Source: Pseudomonadota bacterium (lineage in GTDB: Bacteria > Pseudomonadota > Alphaproteobacteria > Rhizobiales > Xanthobacteraceae). Taken from it: DNA of 64,000 nt. Under the pieces are notes generated by a model. That model was not told the DNA's origin. It was given only the letters and a program-made list of their open reading frames with translations, and did not search any database. The position numbers and the translations under genes are program-made. The DNA is taken from NCBI GenBank assembly GCA_018240595.1, contig JAFEFL010000049.1, positions 32,656 to 96,655 of the forward strand, in the 5' to 3' direction. Of the stretch, positions 21,664 to 31,288 are shown in pieces (position 1 is the first letter of the stretch; each line of letters starts with the position of its first letter).

Positions 21664-23202
21664 ATGACGTTCTTCGAGAGTCTTCTCCTGCTGCTCGCCA
21701 TCGCGATCGCCCTGCTGCGGCTGTCACGCCGGCTGGCGATTCCCTATCCGACGATGCTGGCCGCCGCCGGCGTGCTGTTGGGCCTGCTACCCGGCGCCCC
21801 GGCCATCGGCCTCGATCCGCAAATGGCGCTGGCGTTGTTCATCGCGCCGGCTCTGGTCGACGCTGCCTATGATTTTCCGCTGAGCGACATCAAGCGCTTC
21901 TGGCGGCCGCTGGTGGCGCTGGCCGTCGTCGCGGTGCTGCTGACGGCGGCGGCGGTCGCCTGGCTTGGCGTCGCCATGGCGGGCCTGCCGATCTACGCCG
22001 CGCTCGCGCTCGGCGCCGTCGTCGCGCCGCCCGATGCCGCGGCGGCGACCGCGGTGCTGCGCAGCGTCAGCATGCCGCGCCGCTCGGTCGTCGTGCTCAA
22101 GGGCGAAAGTCTGCTCAACGATGCCACCGCGCTGATCCTGTTCGGTGCCGCGCTCAGCTTTCACACCCGCGACGCCACCAGCGGTGAAGTGGCGCTGCGT
22201 GTTCTGTCGGCCGCGCCGCTCGGCATTCTGTTCGGTATCGTCATGGCGCTCCTCGCCCGGCGCATCATGCCGATCTTCACCGGCACGCTTGGCGGCAACC
22301 TGCTCGAATTCGTCAGCACGTTTGGCATCTGGATCATCGCCGAGCACCTGCGCATTTCGCCGGTGCTCTGCCTCGTCGCCTTTGCCATGACTTTGGCGCG
22401 CACGGCCAACCTGACGACGCCGCCGCGCATGCGCATTCACAGCTTCGCGGTCTGGAGCGCGGCGGTGTTTCTCCTCAACGTGCTCGCCTTCCTGCTCATG
22501 GGCTTTCAGGCGCGCACCATCGTCGGCGGCCTGTCGCCGGAGCGGCTGACGGAAGCGGCTTGGTTTGCCGGCGCGGTGGTGCTCTGCGTCGTCGTCGTCC
22601 GCATGATGTGGGTGGTCGCCTATAGCTGGCTCTCGTCGCGCTGGCGTGAGCTTCGCGGTGCGAGCCAACGCGTACCCGTGCGCCAGAGCATTCTCGTCGG
22701 CTGGGCCGGCATGCGCGGCCTCGTCACGCTGGCGACGGCGTTCGCCTTGCCGGCCACATTCCCGCAGCGCGACCTTATTGTACTGGCGGCTTTTGCCGTC
22801 GTGCTCGCGACCCTAGTGATTCAGGGGCTGACGCTCGGGCCGCTGGTCCGGCTGCTCAAGCTCGACGGCGAAGACGGTTTGCGTGCCGAGATCAATGAGG
22901 CACGCGCCGCCTTGATATCGACGGCGTTGCAGCGGCTCGACGGCCAATCCGGCGAGATCGTCGATCACTGGCGCTATTCGCTGACGGCCCGGCTTCGCGC
23001 CGTCGAAACCGACGACGACAGCACATTGAAGGACAAGCACAGTTTTGGTCTCGCCACCATTCGGCAACAGCGCAAACTCCTCGAGGAAATGCGTCGGACC
23101 GGCCGGGTCGGCGCCGATGCCTTCCTCATCATCCAGGAAGAGCTCGACTTCACCGAGGTTTCGCTGTCGAGCGAGACCGACCGGCAGATCGAGGAAAATT
23201 AG
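21664..23202 (+). CDS. Cation:proton antiporter, CPA1 (NhaP) family
   Basis: An inner-membrane Na+(or K+)/H+ antiporter, 512 residues. About 12 hydrophobic segments cover residues 1-395. The ion-binding motifs are VVAPPDAAAATAVL (about 118-131) and GESLLNDATALILF (about 150-163), whose Asn-Asp is the CPA1 electroneutral signature. GWAGMRGLVTLATAFALP is the conserved arginine helix. The C-terminal 110 residues are cytoplasmic and charged, probably regulatory. TTGAGG precedes the start. It is monocistronic or followed by the TVP38 gene after 131 bases. Confidence 0.93.
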   Translation: MTFFESLLLLLAIAIALLRLSRRLAIPYPTMLAAAGVLLGLLPGAPAIGLDPQMALALFIAPALVDAAYDFPLSDIKRFWRPLVALAVVAVLLTAAAVAWLGVAMAGLPIYAALALGAVVAPPDAAAATAVLRSVSMPRRSVVVLKGESLLNDATALILFGAALSFHTRDATSGEVALRVLSAAPLGILFGIVMALLARRIMPIFTGTLGGNLLEFVSTFGIWIIAEHLRISPVLCLVAFAMTLARTANLTTPPRMRIHSFAVWSAAVFLLNVLAFLLMGFQARTIVGGLSPERLTEAAWFAGAVVLCVVVVRMMWVVAYSWLSSRWRELRGASQRVPVRQSILVGWAGMRGLVTLATAFALPATFPQRDLIVLAAFAVVLATLVIQGLTLGPLVRLLKLDGEDGLRAEINEARAALISTALQRLDGQSGEIVDHWRYSLTARLRAVETDDDSTLKDKHSFGLATIRQQRKLLEEMRRTGRVGADAFLIIQEELDFTEVSLSSETDRQIEEN

Positions 23203-23333
23203 GCCGCCGCGACCGTCGCATCACTGTCGGGAATAGGTCTTATAATTCAGCGTTTTATTGACCTGCGGAAATCGCCTGTGGTACGCCGTCCGGCGCGCAG
23301 CCGCTGGCTATTCCCGAACGCAAGCTCGAGGCG

Positions 23334-24032
23334 ATGACAACTAACCAACGTCGGCTGTTGCTGGTCTCCGTCATTCTGCTCATCGTCGCGGCCGGCGTAT
23401 TTCTCTATTGGCTGTTCGACGGCGTCGCCAGCATCGACGCAATCCAGGCGCGCGTCGCGGCACTTGGCGACTGGGCGCCGGTCGGCTTCATCCTGCTCTA
23501 CGGCATTGCGACGATCGCCGGTGTGCCGGGCGGCATCTTCGATGTCGCCGGCGGCGCATTGTTCGGCCCGATCTCCGGCAGTTTGATCAATCTCGCCGGC
23601 GGCACGCTCGGTGCGGCGCTGGCGTTCCTGGTGGCGCGTTATCTCGCCGCCGACTGGGTGCGGCAGCGCGCCGGTCCGCGCGTCCAGAAGGTGATGCGCA
23701 ATGTCGAACAGGACGGCTGGCAGTTCGTCGCCTTCGTGCGGCTGGTGCCGGTGCTGCCTTACACCATCGTCAATTATCTGCTCGGCCTGACGCGCATTCC
23801 ATTCTGGCACTACGTGGTTGCCACGCTCGTCTTCATGGCGCCGTCCACCGTAGCCTATACCTGGATCGGTCACGCTGGGCGGCAGGCCTTGTCGGGCGAC
23901 ACCAACAACGTCCGCTATGCCATGGCGATGCTCGCTGTGATCGCGCTCGTCATCTTCGCGCCCCAGTTCTACAAGCGCTGGCGCAAGAACGATGCAATGC
24001 GCGACGAGGATCCGCCGGCGGCGGCTAGGTAA
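23334..24032 (+). CDS. TVP38/TMEM64 family membrane protein (DedA/SNARE-associated fold)
   Basis: An integral membrane protein of 232 residues. Hydrophobic segments lie at about 8-28, 50-70, 75-105, 150-175 and 195-215. The VTT-domain motif is present as GVPGGIFDVAGGALFGPISG and FVRLVPVLPYTIVNYLLGL, including the re-entrant G..FG motif and conserved Arg. The eukaryotic relatives are lipid scramblases; bacterial members are proposed lipid or undecaprenyl-phosphate flippases. The function here is not established. It converges on the methyltransferase gene with a 6-base gap. Confidence 0.88.
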   Translation: MTTNQRRLLLVSVILLIVAAGVFLYWLFDGVASIDAIQARVAALGDWAPVGFILLYGIATIAGVPGGIFDVAGGALFGPISGSLINLAGGTLGAALAFLVARYLAADWVRQRAGPRVQKVMRNVEQDGWQFVAFVRLVPVLPYTIVNYLLGLTRIPFWHYVVATLVFMAPSTVAYTWIGHAGRQALSGDTNNVRYAMAMLAVIALVIFAPQFYKRWRKNDAMRDEDPPAAAR

Positions 24033-24038
24033 TCCCGA

Positions 24039-25181
24039 TCACCAGAACTGCTTGCTGGCGATACGCGCGCCTTCGGCCATCGCCGCGAGCTTGGCGAACA
24101 CCACCTGCGGATCGACCGCCGCCTGGCCGACCCAGGTGCCGTAGCCGCAATCCGATCCGGCGATGACGTTCTCGCGGCCGACCAGCTTGGCGTAGCGGCC
24201 GATGCGCTGCGCGATCAGTTCCGGATGCTCGATGAAGTTCGACTTGGACTCGAGCACGCCGGGGATCAGCACCTTGCCGTCGGGCAGCTTCACGGTTTCG
24301 AACACCGCCCACTCATGAGCGTGCCGCGGATTGGCCGCCTCGAGCGACAGGGCGCAAGGCTTGGCCTTGAACACGATGTCGATGATGTCGCTGAGCGGCA
24401 CGTCGAAGTGATGCGGACCCTCGTAGTTGCCCCAGCACAGATGCATGCGCAGGCTTTCTTCCGGAATGTTCGCGACGGCGTGGTTCAGCGCCTCGACATG
24501 GAGCTGCGCGCGCTTGCGGAAGCCGGCGAGGTCGAGATCGGCATACTGGATGTGCCGGCCCATGCCGAGATCGGGGCAATCGATCTGCAGGACGAAGCCG
24601 GCTTTCGCCACCGCCTCGTATTCGTAACGCATCGCGTCGGCGATGGCGTAGATATAGGTCTCGAAGTCCTTGTAATGGTCGTTGCGGAAGAACAGCGAGA
24701 CGACGCCGGGCGAGGCGGCGCTCATGAAGCCGCCGACATGGGGCACGGCCTTTAGCGCGTCCTTCAAATTGGCGATGTCGTCGAGCGGCGCCTGCTTGTC
24801 GCGCACGCTGATCGGCGCGTTGCAGGCCGGCGTCTTGCGCCGCGAGCGGCCTGGATCGCCGAACACCTTCTTTTCCAGCGCCGGGAATTCGTGAACGTCC
24901 TGATAGACGAAGGTGTTGCCGGTGCCGCCGAAGCCGTTGAGGCGGTCCTTCACATAAGTCGCATAGCTCGGCTTCGACATCTCGCCGTCATTGATCAGAT
25001 CGACGCCGGCATCGGCCTGCTTCTTCACCACTTCGGCGACGGCGGACCGGATCCGCTCGGCCAGCGCATGGGGCTCGACCGGAACGCCTTCCTCCTTGGC
25101 GTACATCATCCGGATCAGGTCGTCCGGACGCGGCAGGCTGCCGGTATGGGTGGTCAGGAAACGGTCGCGGCTGCGCTGCAT
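24039..25181 (-). CDS. Cobalamin-independent methionine synthase-like methyltransferase (MetE C-terminal domain family)
   Basis: A 380-residue TIM-barrel protein related to the catalytic half of MetE. ATG 25181 follows GAGGAG by 6 bases. The start reads TTHTGSLPRPDDLIRMM, and zinc-ligand regions are recognisable as MHLCWGNYEGPHHFD and SDCGYGTW. The MetE N-terminal domain is absent, as in the YxjG/stand-alone group, whose methyl donor is often not methyltetrahydrofolate. It may act as a methionine synthase core or in xenobiotic or amine demethylation. I saw no methionine riboswitch in its leader. Confidence 0.85.
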   Translation of the reverse strand: MQRSRDRFLTTHTGSLPRPDDLIRMMYAKEEGVPVEPHALAERIRSAVAEVVKKQADAGVDLINDGEMSKPSYATYVKDRLNGFGGTGNTFVYQDVHEFPALEKKVFGDPGRSRRKTPACNAPISVRDKQAPLDDIANLKDALKAVPHVGGFMSAASPGVVSLFFRNDHYKDFETYIYAIADAMRYEYEAVAKAGFVLQIDCPDLGMGRHIQYADLDLAGFRKRAQLHVEALNHAVANIPEESLRMHLCWGNYEGPHHFDVPLSDIIDIVFKAKPCALSLEAANPRHAHEWAVFETVKLPDGKVLIPGVLESKSNFIEHPELIAQRIGRYAKLVGRENVIAGSDCGYGTWVGQAAVDPQVVFAKLAAMAEGARIASKQFW

Positions 25182-25281
25182 GGCGGCTCCTCGGGGGTCT
25201 TCCGGATCGGCCTCTCTCAGGGGGCCTTTGCGGCCGGGACTGTAGACGGAACCATCCGTAACCACTACCGGGCGCGATGCG

Positions 25282-25310
25282 TTGACAGGGCCGCCCGGGA
25301 CCCCTAAAAA
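25282..25310 (+). promoter_or_regulatory. Sigma-70 promoter of rpmJ
   Basis: TTGACA (25282-25287) and TAAAAA (25305-25310) are separated by exactly 17 bases. The predicted start near 25317 leaves a leader of about 23 bases before the rpmJ ATG. Confidence 0.75.
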
Positions 25311-25339
25311 CCCGGCCAAAGTCGCACTGTGAGATTGAG

Positions 25340-25465
25340 ATGAAAGTCCGTAACTCGTTGAAATCGCTGCGGGCGCGCCACCGGAACAACAAGCTTGTTC
25401 GGCGCAAGGGCCGCGTTTTCATCATCAACAAGACCAATCCGCGCTTTAAGGCCCGTCAGGGCTAA
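25340..25465 (+). CDS. rpmJ: 50S ribosomal protein L36 (41-residue, zinc-free type)
   Basis: The smallest large-subunit ribosomal protein, needed for 23S rRNA folding. The 41 residues begin [20 protein letters not shown] and end FKARQG. Positions that hold zinc-ligand Cys in the C+ paralogue are replaced here ([17 protein letters not shown]), so this is the zinc-independent form usual in Hyphomicrobiales. It is monocistronic, with a clear promoter upstream and a small terminator downstream. Confidence 0.97.
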   Translation: MKVRNSLKSLRARHRNNKLVRRKGRVFIINKTNPRFKARQG

Positions 25466-25487
25466 GGCGACCGCCGCCAGGCCCTTT

Positions 25488-25508
25488 ACCGGCCTCGGGC
25501 CGGTTTCC
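25488..25508 (+). terminator. Probable terminator of rpmJ
   Basis: CCGGCC (25489-25494) and GGCCGG (25498-25503) form a 6-bp stem with a TCG loop, extended by an A-T pair, then TT and a pyrimidine-rich tail. Confidence 0.65.
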
Positions 25509-25560
25509 TCTCCAAAGCCGCAGATTTGCCACGAGCCATTGAGACGCTAGTCTCGTGCTC

Positions 25561-26178
25561 ATGGATCGATTCCGCACGCCTGCTCTCGTTCTGGCGGCCG
25601 CGCTGGCGGCCGGCTTTGCCGCGCTTCCCGCGCCGGCGCATGCCGAGCAGGGCAGTTGGGTCGAGCCTCCGGCCAACCTGCCGAAAAAGCGTCCGTTCAG
25701 CGAAGACCTCGATTTCCTGTTCGGCGCTCTCAAAGTCGCGCCGGACGACGCCAGCGCCAAAGCGATCGAGCAGCGCATCTGGGCGCAATGGGTGGTCTCG
25801 TCGAGCGACACTACCAATCTCCTGATGACGCGGGTCGTCGCGGCGGTCGAGGCCAAGGACACCGATCTCGCCATCAAGCTGCTCGACGGCATCGTCAAGA
25901 TCCGCCCGGATTACATTGAGGGCTGGAACCGCCGCGCCACGCTCTACTACATGAAGCACGACTACGGCCGCGCGCTTGCCGACATCCGCGAGGTGCTCAG
26001 GCGCGAGCCACGCCACTTCGGCGCGCTGGCGGGCCTCGGCCTCATCCTGCAGGACATCGGCGACGACAAGCAGGCGCTCGAAGTCTATCGCCGCGCGCTC
26101 GCCGTCTATCCGCGGCTGCAGCGCATCCCCGACGTGGTCAAGAAACTCAAGGAAGAGGTCGAGGGACGCGATATCTAG
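25561..26178 (+). CDS. Exported tetratricopeptide-repeat protein
   Basis: A periplasmic TPR protein of 205 residues from ATG 25561; an in-frame GTG at 25555 is possible. A signal peptide covers about residues 1-27 (TPALVLAAALAAGFAALPAP, cleavage after AHA). Repeats occupy the second half: VEGWNR-type helix pair YIEGWNRRATLYYMKHDYGR, then ALADIREVLRREPRHFGALA and GDDKQALEVYRRALAVYP. TPR domains bind partner proteins; the partner is not evident from the neighbourhood. Confidence 0.85.
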   Translation: MDRFRTPALVLAAALAAGFAALPAPAHAEQGSWVEPPANLPKKRPFSEDLDFLFGALKVAPDDASAKAIEQRIWAQWVVSSSDTTNLLMTRVVAAVEAKDTDLAIKLLDGIVKIRPDYIEGWNRRATLYYMKHDYGRALADIREVLRREPRHFGALAGLGLILQDIGDDKQALEVYRRALAVYPRLQRIPDVVKKLKEEVEGRDI

Positions 26179-26184
26179 CGGCCC

Positions 26185-26568
26185 TCAGCTCGGCCACGAC
26201 TCCCGAGCACGCTCGGCTTCACGCAACAGATCGAGCGGCAGGAACGGCTTCTTCATGAACAGCGTGTGCTCGGGCAGATCCTTGTTGAGCCCGCGGCCCG
26301 ACGCCACGATCACATGAATCTGCGGATACTTGGTGCGCGTCACGCGCGCGAGCTCGATGCCGTCGATCTGGCCCGCGAGACTGACGTCGGTGTAAAGCAT
26401 CGTCAGCATCGGCCCGACCTGGTCGAGCACATGCAGCGCCGCTTCGGCGCTGTCGCACTGGATGACCCCCATCTCGCATTCTTCCAGCAGCATCGTGACG
26501 ACGTCGCGCTGGAGCTCTTCGTCTTCCACCACCAGCGCCATCGGCTTGAAGGGTTTTGACTGTCCCAT
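26185..26568 (-). CDS. Receiver-only response regulator (CheY-like)
   Basis: A stand-alone phospho-receiver of 127 residues from ATG 26568, with AGGAG 8 bases upstream. The acidic pocket is VVEDEE, the phospho-acceptor is Asp61 in LYTDVSLAGQIDG, and Lys in FMKKPFLPLDLL completes the site. The DVSLxGxIDG form is the FixJ-independent receiver group often paired with hybrid histidine kinases in rhizobia. No output domain and no adjacent kinase. The membrane diguanylate cyclase gene lies about 200 bases upstream on the same strand. Confidence 0.88.
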   Translation of the reverse strand: MGQSKPFKPMALVVEDEELQRDVVTMLLEECEMGVIQCDSAEAALHVLDQVGPMLTMLYTDVSLAGQIDGIELARVTRTKYPQIHVIVASGRGLNKDLPEHTLFMKKPFLPLDLLREAERARESWPS

Positions 26569-26767
26569 TGGCGTCGCTCCTGATTTCCACGATCCTATGC
26601 CGGGGTTAATGTCACCCCGTGTCATTTTGTTCAGAATGGAACTGGCAGGTCGCCACATAATTCCAGGGTTCTCGCGGAACTCACGTTCGCGAAATCACCG
26701 CCAGGCACATGGTAATTGGCTCACCAGGCGAGTTATTTCAATGAGATAAGCCGGTGTCAGCGCCGCG

Positions 26768-27979
26768 TTATGCGGCGGCGCCGATCTTCTTGCCCGGGCG
26801 GCTGAGCTGCAATCGGCGCAATGCTGCGACGTTGGTGAGGGCCGAGGCCATGCAGCAGCGCGACTTGCCGGCCGATTTCGCTTCGTACAGCGCGGCGTCG
26901 GCGACCGCGAGCAGATCGCCGAAATCGGTGCCGTGCTCGGGCGCCATGGCGATGCCGACGCTGACGCCGATTTCCGCTATCGTACCGTTGCCGAAATCGT
27001 AGGAGCAGGCGATGGCGTTGATCAGCGCTTCGCCGAGCTTCAGCGCGCGTTCCTCATCGAGGTTTTCGGCGACCACGACGAATTCATCGCCGCCGATGCG
27101 CGCCGCGACATCGCAGTCGCGCAGCACGCGCCTGAGCCGGTCGGCGGCCATCTTGAGCAACTGGTCGCCGGCGGCGTGGCCATGCGTATCGTTCACGATC
27201 TTGAAGCCGTCGAGGTCGAGGAACAGCAGCGCCAGCGCGTCGCCCGGCTGCGCCGCCTGAATCCGGCCCTCGACCGCGTTGATGAGGCCGCGGCGGTTCG
27301 ACAGGCCGGTGAGATGATCGTGGCGCGCGCGATGATCGTTTTCGCGTTCCGCACGCATCGTCGCCACCAGCATCTTGTTGAGCTTGAAGGCCGCCGCGGT
27401 CATCGCCACGAAATAGATCGGCGCCTGCAGGAAGACAATGTAGAGCAGCGGCTGGCCGGACAGCACCGCGCCGACAACGCACGGGCCGATGCTGGTCAGG
27501 ATCATCGTGCCGGCGAGGCGCGGCGCGCCGAAATTGCGGAAGCAGATGCCGCCGACCATGGCCGCGCCCGACAGGCAGGTGACGGTGGCGACGACCCAGT
27601 TGCCGCTCGCCATGCTGATAAGAACGCCGAAGCCGACGCCGCAGCTCCAGAGCAGCGCCAGCACGATGTGCAGATCGGTCGGCGTCTTGCGCCGCTTGAG
27701 CGCGGCGTGACGCGCGCTGACGAGGACGGCGAGGCGGGCGAGACAGATCGTGGCCTCGAACACGAACCACGCAACGAAAGGCAGCGTCTGCATGTGCCAG
27801 GCCATCGCCGCGGCCACGGCCGTGGTATTGATGACGCCGCCGGCGAACACCGGCAGGCTTCCGAACAGGCCGCCGACCAGCGCGGCACGAATGTCGTCCG
27901 GGATTCCGGGCCCAGCATCGACGAGCCAGCGGGTCAGCCGCCAGCGCGGTAGACTGTAGACTCGAGTGTCGGTGCTCAT
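26768..27979 (-). CDS. Membrane-anchored diguanylate cyclase (GGDEF)
   Basis: Makes cyclic di-GMP from two GTP. The 403-residue protein has about six hydrophobic segments in residues 30-205, a MASE-like sensor region without a recognised ligand motif. A linker KLNKMLVATMRAERENDHRA leads to the GGDEF domain (about 220-385). The active site reads IGGDEFVVV with GGDEF at 296-300. An RDCD inhibitory site lies at 287-290, five residues before it, so product feedback is expected. Catalytically intact by motif. Confidence 0.93.
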   Translation of the reverse strand: MSTDTRVYSLPRWRLTRWLVDAGPGIPDDIRAALVGGLFGSLPVFAGGVINTTAVAAAMAWHMQTLPFVAWFVFEATICLARLAVLVSARHAALKRRKTPTDLHIVLALLWSCGVGFGVLISMASGNWVVATVTCLSGAAMVGGICFRNFGAPRLAGTMILTSIGPCVVGAVLSGQPLLYIVFLQAPIYFVAMTAAAFKLNKMLVATMRAERENDHRARHDHLTGLSNRRGLINAVEGRIQAAQPGDALALLFLDLDGFKIVNDTHGHAAGDQLLKMAADRLRRVLRDCDVAARIGGDEFVVVAENLDEERALKLGEALINAIACSYDFGNGTIAEIGVSVGIAMAPEHGTDFGDLLAVADAALYEAKSAGKSRCCMASALTNVAALRRLQLSRPGKKIGAAA

Positions 27980-28177
27980 GGGCTCCCCTTTCCGGGGACA
28001 AAAACGGCGTTGCCGCTGAACGGGACTTACTGGAAGTTGTGGTAGTCCAAGGTTCTTGCCGAACGGTAAACAGATAGGGAGTAAAGCTGACTAACGTTGT
28101 AATGAGAGTCGTTCAATACCTGAAGTAGCGCTGGTGGCCTGTCCGCCGGGTTGAGCGAAACGCCGACGACTCCGCCG

Positions 28178-29776
28178 TCAATCCTCGGCTTCGAGGGCGC
28201 GGCGCAGCCGGCGCACGATGACGCCACGGGCGCGATCGTCGGCGGCGGCTTCGATCTTGTCATTAATATCGAGAATGAGCTTCGACATGTCGTTATGCCA
28301 ATCGAGCGAAATGACGGCTTCCGGCGCCAGCCGGCGGCGCTGCGCGCCGGTCAAGGGCGTGGGCGCGCTGGTGGTGAGTTCGTAGATGTCGTCGAGGATC
28401 GGCACGAACACCTTGGCCGCCGGCACCAGCCTTTCGCCGATACGGCTCGATAACGCGGTTAGCGCCGGTTCTTCGCCGTGAACCAGGAACACGCCACGTC
28501 CGATCGGGCGGCGGCCGGCGATCCAGCGCGCCAGCTCCGGGCCGTCGGCATGGCCGGAATATTCATCGAACGACGCGATGTGCGCCGAGACCTTGATCTC
28601 TTCGCCCTGGATGCGAACGGCTTTGGCGCCCTCGGCGAGAAACCGGCCGAGCGTGCCTTGCGCCTGGAAGCCTGACAGCAGCACCGTCGCATTCGTGTGC
28701 CAGAGCCAGCGCTTCAGGTGATGGCGGATGCGGCCGGCATCGCACATGCCGCTGCCCGCAATAATGATGTGAAAGCCGGAGAACTTGGCGATCGACTTGC
28801 TTTCGTCGACGGTCTCGGTGAAGCGCAGATAAGGTGAGTTGAGCGCCCGCGCGGCGTCGGTTTCGATATTGAGCGCGGCGGCGTGCTGCCGGAATACTTC
28901 GGTGGCGCGAATCGCCAGCGGTGAATCGAGAAATATCGGGGCCGCCGGCACGCGGCCTTGCTCCATGAGATCGACCAGATCGATGACGAGCTCCTGCGTG
29001 CGCTCGACGGCGAAAGCCGGAATGAGCAGCGGGCCATCGCGGCGTTGCGCATCGCGAACTTGTTCGGCCAGTCTCTCACGCCGCAATTCCGCGGTGACCG
29101 GCGGCCGGTCGACGTGGCCATAGGTCGATTCCGAAATCACATAGTCCAGTCCGGCCGGCGCTTCCGGCGATGGCTGCAGCAGCTTGGCGTCCGGGCCGAT
29201 GTCGCCGGACACCAGAACCCGCAAGGGGCCGCCGGCCTTGCCTTGTCCCGCGAACTCGATCTCGATCGACGCCGAGCCGAGCAGGTGGCCGGCGTTCCAG
29301 TAGCGCGCGCGAATGCCGGGGACTATGTCGCTCCAGGTTTCGTATTCGACCGGATGAAATGAATCGAGCGCGGCGAAAGCGTCGGCCTGCGTATAGATCG
29401 GGCTGACCTCGGCGCGGCCGCGCGCCGCGTTGCGCCGGTTTAACGCCGCGACTTCGGATTCCTGGATGCTGCCGGCGTCGGGCAGCATGTAGGAGCACAG
29501 ATCGATGGTGCCGCGCGTCGCGAAAATGCGGCCGCGATAGCCGGCGCGCACCAGCTTCGGCAGCAGGCCGCTGTGGTCGATATGCGCGTGCGTCAGCAGC
29601 ACGGCATCGATGTCCACCGGGTTGAACGGGAAGGCGCCGTAGTTCAATTCCTTGAGCGTCTTCGGGCCTTGATACATGCCGCAATCGACGAGCACGTTGC
29701 CGGCCGGCGACTTGAACCAGTGACACGATCCGGTCACCGTGCGCGCCGCGCCGCAAAACTGAATCGTGACGCCCAT
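28178..29776 (-). CDS. Metallo-beta-lactamase fold protein with beta-CASP and RNA-specificity domain
   Basis: A predicted zinc nuclease or hydrolase of the CPSF73/YsH1-like group, 532 residues from ATG 29776 (MGVTIQFCGAARTVTGSCHW). Motif 2 is HAHIDH (63-68). Later metal ligands appear in WNAGHLLGSASI and VSGDIG. The beta-CASP part carries PLLIPAFAVERTQE and the C-terminal part IIAGSGMCDAGRIRHHL, VLLSGFQAQGTLGR and SAHIASFDEYSGHAD, the RMMBL motif. RNA is the known substrate of relatives, but many bacterial members remain untested. Confidence 0.9.
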   Translation of the reverse strand: MGVTIQFCGAARTVTGSCHWFKSPAGNVLVDCGMYQGPKTLKELNYGAFPFNPVDIDAVLLTHAHIDHSGLLPKLVRAGYRGRIFATRGTIDLCSYMLPDAGSIQESEVAALNRRNAARGRAEVSPIYTQADAFAALDSFHPVEYETWSDIVPGIRARYWNAGHLLGSASIEIEFAGQGKAGGPLRVLVSGDIGPDAKLLQPSPEAPAGLDYVISESTYGHVDRPPVTAELRRERLAEQVRDAQRRDGPLLIPAFAVERTQELVIDLVDLMEQGRVPAAPIFLDSPLAIRATEVFRQHAAALNIETDAARALNSPYLRFTETVDESKSIAKFSGFHIIIAGSGMCDAGRIRHHLKRWLWHTNATVLLSGFQAQGTLGRFLAEGAKAVRIQGEEIKVSAHIASFDEYSGHADGPELARWIAGRRPIGRGVFLVHGEEPALTALSSRIGERLVPAAKVFVPILDDIYELTTSAPTPLTGAQRRRLAPEAVISLDWHNDMSKLILDINDKIEAAADDRARGVIVRRLRRALEAED

Positions 29777-29854
29777 CGTGCCTTCCTGCCTCGCCGTCAA
29801 TGGCGCGCAACCTACCGCACGTCACGCGGCGGGGGCTTGATCTGGCGCAAGGCC

Positions 29855-31288
29855 TCAGTTTTCGAAGTCGTCGTCACCGACATAAGCGATGCGCAGCATG
29901 TTGGTCGCGCCCGGAGTGCCGAACGGCACGCCGGCGACGACGATGACGCGCTGGCCGGCCTTGGCGAAACCTTCGCGGAAGGCGATGCGGCAGGCGCGAT
30001 CGACCATGTCGTCCTGGTCGTGCGCGTCCTCGGTAACGACGCAATGCACGCCCCACACCGCCGAGAGGCGGCGGCCGGTCTCGAGCTTGGGCGACAGCGC
30101 GACGATCGGCGGCCGCGGCCGCTCACGCGCGACGCGCAGCGCAGTGGAGCCCGACGAGGTCCAGCAGATCACCGCGGCGAGATCGAGCGTATCGGCAATG
30201 TGCCGGGCCGCATCGGCGATGGCGTCGGCGCCGGTCGCTTCGGGCTGGGCGCGCTGGCCGTTGATGATCTCGCGATAGGGCGGGTCGCTTTCGACCTGCT
30301 GCGCGATGCGACTCATCGTGCTCACGGCTTCGACCGGAAACTGGCCGGCCGCCGATTCCGCCGACAGCATCACTGCGTCGGCGCCTTCGAAGATCGCGGT
30401 GGCGACGTCGGAGACTTCGGCGCGCGTCGGCACCGGCGAGGAGATCATTGACTCCAGCATCTGCGTCGCCACCACCACCGGCTTGCCGGTGGCTCTCCCG
30501 AGGCGCGTCATCTGCTTCTGCACGCCCGGCACCTTCTCGAGCGGCATTTCGACGCCGAGATCGCCGCGCGCCACCATCAGCGCGTCGGCGATCTCGATGA
30601 TTTCGCTGAGGCGCGCGACGGCCTGCGGTTTCTCGACCTTGACCATGACAAGGGCACGGCCGCGCGTCAGTTTCTTGGCTTCGGCGACGTCCTCGGGCCG
30701 CTGCACGAAGGACAGCGCGACCCAGTCGACGCCGGCTTCGAGCGCGGCTTCGAGGTCGGAGAGATCCTTGGTGCCGAGCGCGGACAACGGAATCGTCGTG
30801 TCGGGAACGCTGATGCCCTTGCGGTCCGACAACTTGCCGGCGACTTCGACGCGCGAGGTGATGCGGCCGGGCTCGGTCTTGGTCACGGTCAGCCGCACCT
30901 TGCCGTCGTCGATGAGCAGCGTATGGCCGGGCTCGACGGCGGCGAAGATTTCCGGATGCGGCAGATAGATGCGATCGGCGCCGCCGATCGCCGGATCCTC
31001 GTCGAACACCACCGTATCGCCCTGCTTCACGGCGATGGCGCCGTCCCTGATGGTGCCGAGCCGCAGCTTCGGTCCCTGCAAGTCGGCGAGAATACCGATC
31101 GGGCGTTCGTTGGCCTCTTCGATCTGACGAATCATCGCCACCAGTTCGCGCATGCGATCCTGGCTGGTGTGACTCATATTGATGCGGAAGACGTCGGCGC
31201 CGGCCTTGAACAGTTTGTCGATCATCTCCGGGTTGCCGGAGGCGGGCCCCAGCGTGGCGACGATCTTGGCGCGGCGGTGACGTCTCAT
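29855..31288 (-). CDS. pyk: Pyruvate kinase
   Basis: Converts phosphoenolpyruvate and ADP to pyruvate and ATP. The protein has 477 residues. The N-terminus RRAKIVATLGPASGNPEMI and DVFRINMSHTS are the substrate region. The B domain, then the active-site loop VMVKVEKPQAVARLSEII and ALMVARGDLGVEMPLEKVP, follow. The C-terminal domain carries DLAAVICWTSSGSTALRVAR. Its start overlaps the DUF1036 stop in ATGA, and that gene overlaps glycerate kinase, so all three are one translationally coupled operon linking glycerate to pyruvate. Confidence 0.96.
   Translation of the reverse strand: MRRHRRAKIVATLGPASGNPEMIDKLFKAGADVFRINMSHTSQDRMRELVAMIRQIEEANERPIGILADLQGPKLRLGTIRDGAIAVKQGDTVVFDEDPAIGGADRIYLPHPEIFAAVEPGHTLLIDDGKVRLTVTKTEPGRITSRVEVAGKLSDRKGISVPDTTIPLSALGTKDLSDLEAALEAGVDWVALSFVQRPEDVAEAKKLTRGRALVMVKVEKPQAVARLSEIIEIADALMVARGDLGVEMPLEKVPGVQKQMTRLGRATGKPVVVATQMLESMISSPVPTRAEVSDVATAIFEGADAVMLSAESAAGQFPVEAVSTMSRIAQQVESDPPYREIINGQRAQPEATGADAIADAARHIADTLDLAAVICWTSSGSTALRVARERPRPPIVALSPKLETGRRLSAVWGVHCVVTEDAHDQDDMVDRACRIAFREGFAKAGQRVIVVAGVPFGTPGATNMLRIAYVGDDDFEN

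Noticed and set aside
25182..25339. Methionine-related riboswitch upstream of the MetE-like gene
   Set aside because: The leader shows no SAM-II, SAH or cobalamin core sequences; only small GC hairpins are present, and the stretch also holds the rpmJ promoter.
28027..28263. Small minus-strand ORF between the diguanylate cyclase and MBL genes
   Set aside because: Its N-terminal half is an out-of-frame part of the MBL gene and there is no ribosome site.
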